DNA of 64,000 nt from contig NZ_BMVG01000002.1 of NCBI RefSeq assembly GCF_014650595.1, positions 434,001-498,000 of the forward strand, read 5' to 3'. How positions within the stretch are numbered: position 1 is the stretch's first letter; the number at the start of each line of letters is the position of its first letter. A model generated the notes under the pieces. That model was not told the origin of the DNA. It saw only the letters and a program-made list of their open reading frames with translations, and did no database searches. The position numbers and the translations under genes were made by a program. Shown here in pieces: positions 60,267-64,000 of this stretch. This DNA comes from Streptomyces alanosinicus. GTDB taxonomy: Bacteria; Actinomycetota; Actinomycetes; Streptomycetales; Streptomycetaceae.

Positions 60267-61036
60267 CAGCTGGTACGGCCCTTCGCGTCGAACTGCTTCA
60301 TGAGGTCGAGGACGGAGTCGGCCGTCGGGCCGTGGATCTCGTCGACGATCCGGCCGTCCGCGAGGAAGACCACGCGGTCGGCGTAGGCCGCGGCGACCGG
60401 GTCGTGGGTCACCATGACGACGGTCTGGCCCAGTTCGCGCACCGAGTTGCGCAGAAAGCCGAGCACCTCGGCGCCGGAGCGCGAGTCGAGGTTTCCGGTC
60501 GGCTCGTCGCCGAAGATGATGTCGGGCTTGGAGGCCAGCGCACGGGCCACGGCCACGCGCTGCTGCTGGCCGCCGGAGAGCTGCGCGGGCCGGTGGCTGA
60601 GCCGCCCGGACAGGCCGACCATCGAGATCACCTGGTCCAGCCACGCCTTGTCGGCCTTGCGGCCCGCGATGTCCATCGGGAGGGTGATGTTCTCCAGGGC
60701 GGTCAGCGTCGGCAGCAGGTTGAAGGCCTGGAAGATGAAGCCGATCTTGTCCCGGCGCAACTTGGTGAGCTGCTTGTCCTTCAGGGAGCCCAGCTCGGTG
60801 TCGCCGATGCGCACGGACCCGGAGGAGAAGGTGTCCAGGCCCGCCACGCAGTGCATCAGCGTGGACTTGCCCGAGCCGGACGGGCCCATGATCGCGGTGA
60901 ACTCGGCCTGCCGGAAGTCGACGGAGACCCGGTCCAGGGCGACCACCTGGGTCTCACCCTGCCCGTAGATCTTCGACAGCTCCGTGGCGCGTGCGGCCAC
61001 GGAGGTGGCCCGGGCGGCGGTGGGTGTGGTGGTCAC
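60266..61036 (-). CDS. ABC transporter ATPase, MacB/LolD type (paralogue of 32551-33339)
   Basis: 256 residues: Walker A GPSGSGKST, FIFQAFNLLPTL, LSGGQQQR, IIFGDEPTGNLDSR and VMVTHDP. The core aligns nearly residue for residue with the other ATPase in the window, including AGLDTFSSG and LPMDIAGRKADKAWLD, so the two arose by duplication. GTG at 61036 (MTTTPTAARATSVAARATEL) is chosen, with AGGAG 9 bases before it, over the ATG at 61084. Confidence 0.92.
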   Translation of the reverse strand: MTTTPTAARATSVAARATELSKIYGQGETQVVALDRVSVDFRQAEFTAIMGPSGSGKSTLMHCVAGLDTFSSGSVRIGDTELGSLKDKQLTKLRRDKIGFIFQAFNLLPTLTALENITLPMDIAGRKADKAWLDQVISMVGLSGRLSHRPAQLSGGQQQRVAVARALASKPDIIFGDEPTGNLDSRSGAEVLGFLRNSVRELGQTVVMVTHDPVAAAYADRVVFLADGRIVDEIHGPTADSVLDLMKQFDAKGRTS

Positions 61037-61446
61037 GGGAAGGTGCTCCTGTCGGGACGACGTGTTCCATGGGGACGTCTCCATCGTCCCGGCGCCGGCG
61101 GGCCGTGTAGTCAGTCGCTGTTCCGGTTCCCGGGGACGACTCCGGTCGGACGGCAGGACGCCGCGTCATACCTGGGGAGGACGCCGGACCCGGAGAGCGG
61201 CGCGGTCGAATCGATGTCGAACGACGTCCAGAACGGGTGGTACACCCTCGTTCGGACGGTGAAATTCCGTCATTCCACGTACGGCCGTATCCACGTCACG
61301 TCACGCTGTTGGCAAGTGCGGATGGCCCGTTCCGCGGGCTGATGCACCCTCAGACGTCAATAAAATAAGACAACATCGGTCCGCCCTTCCGCTGTTCGGG
61401 GGATGCGTCCCGATAGGCTCGAACTTCAAAGCGGAGCCCATGGCCT
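61037..61446 (+). promoter_or_regulatory. Region upstream of bldA with candidate -10
   Basis: 410 bp between the ABC ATPase and bldA, no gene. TAGGCT at 61414-61419 is a plausible bldA -10, giving a leader of about 20 bases; no good -35 was seen. An AT-rich patch (61355-61375, CAATAAAATAAGACAAC) stands out in this GC-rich DNA. Confidence 0.45.
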
Positions 61447-61533
61447 GCCCGGATGGTGGAATGCAGACACGGCGAGCTTAAACCTCGCTGCCCCTTCGCG
61501 GGCGTGCCGGTTCAAGTCCGGCTCCGGGCACCA
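61447..61533 (+). tRNA. bldA: tRNA-Leu (anticodon TAA), bldA
   Basis: 87 bases with encoded CCA. Acceptor GCCCGGA (61447-61453) pairs with TCCGGGC (61523-61529), discriminator A, CCA at 61531-61533. The anticodon stem-loop GGCGAGCTTAAACCTCGCT gives TAA; the long variable arm (GCCCCTTCGCGGGC) is that of a Leu tRNA. It is the only tRNA reading UUA efficiently in Streptomyces, and bldA mutants are blocked in aerial growth and antibiotic production. Confidence 0.96.
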
Positions 61534-61696
61534 ACCGCGCCTTGGCCGCAGTCATACCCGTTGACATCACCTGCCTCCCGGCGCAGACTCGGCGCGTCGA
61601 TGGGTGAACAAAACTTCACCACACGAACAGCGCGCGATCATGCGAAGCAGGGAATCTCGGTCTGAGGCGATGCCGCCGCGGGAAGGGACAGAGTCG

Positions 61697-62893
61697 ATGC
61701 GCACCACCGTCGGGATCATCGGAGCGGGGCCGGCCGGACTGCTGCTCGCGCGGTTGCTGCACCGCGCCGGCATCGACTCGGTCGTCCTGGAGAGCCGCGA
61801 CCGCGCCTATGTCGAGCACCGCCACCGCGCCGGGATCCTGGAGCAGGGCACGGTGGACGTGCTGCGCGCCGCCGGCGCCGGGGAGCGGATGGACCGGGAG
61901 GGGCTGCGGCACGACGGCATCGAGCTGCGCTTCGCCCGCCGCCGCCACCGCATCGACTTCCCCGCTCTGACCGGCGGCCGGTCGGTGATGGTGTACGCCC
62001 AGACCGAGGTCTGCAAGGACCTGATCGCCCTTCAGCTGACCGAGGGCGGACCGCTGCTGTTCGAGGCGCAGGCACTCGCGGTCGAGGACGCGGCCGACGG
62101 CCGGCCGCGCATCCCGTTCCGGCACCGGGGCCGCGCGGACGTGCTGGAGTGCGACTACGCCGTCGGCTGCGACGGCTTCTGGGGAGTTGCCCGCCGGGCC
62201 TTCCCGGCCGCCCTGTCCCGCGTGTTCGAGCGGACGTACCCCTACGCCTGGCTCGGTGTCCTCGCCGACGTCGCGCCCTCGCACGACGAACTCGTCTACG
62301 CCCGCCACGACCGCGGCTTCGCGCTTCTCTCCATGCGCTCCCCGTCCGTCTCCCGCCTCTATCTCCAGGTGCCGGCCGACACGGACGCCGGGCGGTGGAG
62401 CGAGCCGGAGATCTGGGACGAGCTGGAGCGGCGCCTGGAGACCGACGACGGCTGGCGGCTGGCGCGCGGACCCCTCACCCAGAAGTCGGTCACCCCCATG
62501 CGGTCCTTCGTCCACGAGCCGATGCGGCACGGCCGTCTCTTCCTCGCGGGTGACGCCGCCCACATCGTCCCGCCGACCGGCGCCAAGGGGCTGAACCTCG
62601 CCGTCGGAGACGTCGTCACCCTCGCCCACGCCCTCGCGCACGAGAAGGAGACGGGCTCCTCCGATCTGCTCGACGCCTACTCCGCGACCTGTCTGCGCCG
62701 GGTCTGGCAGGCGGAGCGCTTCTCCTGCGACATGACGACCCTGCTCCACTCGGCCCCGGACGCCACCCCGTTCGACGTCCGCCTCCAGCAGGCCCGGCTG
62801 GAGCGGATCGCCTCCTCCCGGGCGGCCGAGACGGACCTCGCCGAGGCGTACACCGGGTTTCCGCTGGGCCGGCGTCAGATCTCGGCCAGGTAG
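61697..62893 (+). CDS. pobA: 4-Hydroxybenzoate 3-monooxygenase
   Basis: 398 residues, FAD-dependent aromatic hydroxylase converting 4-hydroxybenzoate to protocatechuate with NAD(P)H. FAD motif VGIIGAGPAGLLLARLL, HRAGILEQGTVDVLRAAG, the C-D-G-x-x (VGCDGFWGVARR) NADPH/FAD fingerprint, and GRLFLAGDAAHIVPPTGAKGLNLAVGDVV at the C-terminus. Family-typical PALTGGRSVMVYAQTEVCKDLI also fits. ATG at 61697 after GGGA. Single gene between bldA and the BI-1 gene; no protocatechuate genes are in view. Confidence 0.9.
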   Translation: MRTTVGIIGAGPAGLLLARLLHRAGIDSVVLESRDRAYVEHRHRAGILEQGTVDVLRAAGAGERMDREGLRHDGIELRFARRRHRIDFPALTGGRSVMVYAQTEVCKDLIALQLTEGGPLLFEAQALAVEDAADGRPRIPFRHRGRADVLECDYAVGCDGFWGVARRAFPAALSRVFERTYPYAWLGVLADVAPSHDELVYARHDRGFALLSMRSPSVSRLYLQVPADTDAGRWSEPEIWDELERRLETDDGWRLARGPLTQKSVTPMRSFVHEPMRHGRLFLAGDAAHIVPPTGAKGLNLAVGDVVTLAHALAHEKETGSSDLLDAYSATCLRRVWQAERFSCDMTTLLHSAPDATPFDVRLQQARLERIASSRAAETDLAEAYTGFPLGRRQISAR

Positions 62894-63058
62894 CGGATTC
62901 GTCATGGAACGCGATCACCGTTGGCTGGGAATCAGCCATACGCGTAGCGTGTTGGGCAACACGGCAGGGGAAAGATCCTCCTTAAGTATCACGGTCTACC
63001 CTTTGCCAATCCATTACTCTTGAGCCAAGGCTGCGCATGGCGGCCATGGAGGAGTGAA

Positions 63059-63919
63059 ATGAGGAGCAGCAACCCGGTCTTCTCGCGACGGGGGTTCAGC
63101 CGCGACAACGGCTACGCCGGCTTCAACACCGCACCGCAGGCCGGGTCCGTCCAGGGCAACCCGTACGCGCAGAACCCCTACGCCCAGAACCCGTACGCGC
63201 AGGGCGGCGTCCAGTACGGCGCTCCGCCGCAGGCTCCGGTCACCACCGACCGGATGACCATGGACGACGTCGTCGTCCGCTCGGCCATCACGCTCGGCAC
63301 CGTCGCCGTCGGCGCGGTCCTCGCCTGGGCGCTGCTGCCGGTCTCGACGACCAGCTACGGCCTGGCCGTCGGCTCCGCGATCGTCGCGTTCGTCCTGGCG
63401 ATGATCCAGAGCTTCAAGCGCACCCCGGTGCCCGCGCTGATCCTCGGGTACGCCGCCTTCGAGGGCGTCTTCCTCGGCGTCATCAGCGAGATGTACAACA
63501 GCCGCTGGAGCGGCGCCCCCTTCCAGGCGGTGCTCGGCACCATGGCGGTCTCGGGTGCCACCCTGCTCGTCTACAAGGCAGGCTGGATCCGCGTCACCGC
63601 CCGCTACGCCCGCATCGGCATCGCCATCGCCATGGCGTTCATGGTGGTCATGGCGGTCAACCTGCTGCTGGTCGTGTTCGGCGTCGCCTCGGACGGCGGT
63701 CTGCGCAGCTTCGGTCCGCTCGGCGCGCTCGTCGGCATCATCGCGATCCTGCTCGGCGCGTTCTTCCTGACCCTCGACTTCAAGCAGATCGAGGACGGCA
63801 TCGCCTACGGCGCCCCGCGCAACGAGTCCTGGCTGGCCGCGTTCGGCCTCACCATGACCCTGGTGTGGATCTACGTGGAGATGCTGCGACTGGTGGCGAT
63901 CTTCACCAACAACGACTAG
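63059..63919 (+). CDS. Bax inhibitor-1 / YccA family membrane protein
   Basis: 286 residues. A soluble N-terminus of about 75 residues with the repeat NPYAQ (three copies), then seven hydrophobic helices with family marks SAITLGTVAVGAVLAWALL, LGYAAFEGVFLGVISEMY, MAVSGATLLVYKAGWIRVT, IAILLGAFFLTLDFKQIEDGIAYGAPRNESW. The conserved acidic DFKQIEDG and C-terminal segments define the YccA/BI-1 fold, a pH-sensitive ion leak channel in a crystallised relative; the role here is unknown. ATG at 63059 with GGAGGAG 5 bases before. Confidence 0.92.
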   Translation: MRSSNPVFSRRGFSRDNGYAGFNTAPQAGSVQGNPYAQNPYAQNPYAQGGVQYGAPPQAPVTTDRMTMDDVVVRSAITLGTVAVGAVLAWALLPVSTTSYGLAVGSAIVAFVLAMIQSFKRTPVPALILGYAAFEGVFLGVISEMYNSRWSGAPFQAVLGTMAVSGATLLVYKAGWIRVTARYARIGIAIAMAFMVVMAVNLLLVVFGVASDGGLRSFGPLGALVGIIAILLGAFFLTLDFKQIEDGIAYGAPRNESWLAAFGLTMTLVWIYVEMLRLVAIFTNND

Positions 63920-63948
63920 CGCACCCGCCGGTCGAAGGACGACGAGAA

Positions 63949-63974
63949 GGGCCCCGGGTTCCGACCCGGGGCCC
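63949..63974. terminator. Terminator shared by convergent genes
   Basis: 11-bp stem GGGCCCCGGGT (63949-63959) with ACCCGGGGCCC (63964-63974), TCCG loop, between the BI-1 gene and a leftward gene entering from the right. Confidence 0.8.
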
Positions 63975-63982
63975 CTCTGCGT

Positions 63983-64000
63983 CTAGAGCAGCTTGCGGGC
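63983..64000 (-). CDS. Probable 3' end of a leftward gene (last five residues only)
   Basis: Reading leftward from the window edge gives Ala-Arg-Lys-Leu-Leu then TAG (63983-63985). The position just beyond a terminator suggests a real convergent gene, but only five codons are visible. Confidence 0.3.
   Translation of the reverse strand, partial: ARKLL

Noticed and set aside
61604..61696. Earlier start of the pobA-like gene at 61604
   Set aside because: The extra 31 residues are hydrophilic, lack a ribosome site, and precede the FAD-binding strand that normally begins within a few residues of the start.

Overview
The window is a stretch of core chromosome from a high-GC actinomycete, almost certainly a Streptomyces. 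The signs are very strong GC3 bias, frequent GTG starts and translationally coupled ATGA/GTGA overlaps, a galT-galE-galK operon, an eno-divIC-DUF501-ppx block, two Rpf-type muralytic enzymes, and a tRNA-Leu with anticodon TAA whose sequence is that of bldA. From memory, the order resembles the Streptomyces coelicolor interval from its gal operon to bldA. There is no prophage, insertion sequence, CRISPR array or biosynthetic cluster.

Layout. 1-5 kb: a sodium/solute symporter (cut by the left edge) divergent from galT-galE-galK, with a repeat-rich control region between them. 5-9 kb: a small hypothetical gene, a GNAT acetyltransferase, an atypical orphan response regulator, and a MarR regulator divergent from trans-aconitate methyltransferase over a duplicated operator. 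9-14 kb: an acyl-CoA desaturase with its TetR regulator, divergent from ppc. 14-19 kb: minus-strand housekeeping genes in the order glmU, prs, rplY, pth, preceded by tRNA-Gln(TTG) and a low-GC HTH/LAGLIDADG-like gene. 19.8-21.2 kb: an orphan histidine kinase. 21.2-26.6 kb: a four-gene SUKH/deaminase/WHH-nuclease-like island, the most unusual part of the window. 26.9-32 kb: a coiled-coil protein, an acetate-type symporter with its DUF485 partner, and an MFS exporter. 32.5-40 kb: a MacB-like ABC pair and mfd. 40-46 kb: a secreted HNH lipoprotein, a GNAT-like protein, a membrane protein coupled to a Ser/Thr kinase, a SurA-like lipoprotein and mazG. 46-50 kb: a cytochrome P450, rpfC-like and rpfA-like genes, the latter behind a c-di-AMP (ydaO) riboswitch. 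50-54 kb: eno, divIC, DUF501, ppx. 54-61 kb: a small secreted peptide, ndh with a Rex-like operator, a cyclopropane synthase-like gene and a second ABC pair. 61-64 kb: bldA, a pobA-like hydroxylase, a Bax-inhibitor-1 protein and the extreme 3' end of a further gene.

How the genes work together. The gal genes form a complete Leloir pathway with a likely uptake partner. ppc and eno serve central carbon flow. glmU and the Rpf enzymes make and remodel the cell wall. ndh answers to redox state and rpfA to c-di-AMP. bldA reads UUA codons; one TTA codon was seen in the window, in the low-GC endonuclease-like gene beside tRNA-Gln. A recurring oddity is short tandem duplications sitting on or just beyond stop codons at eight or more genes.
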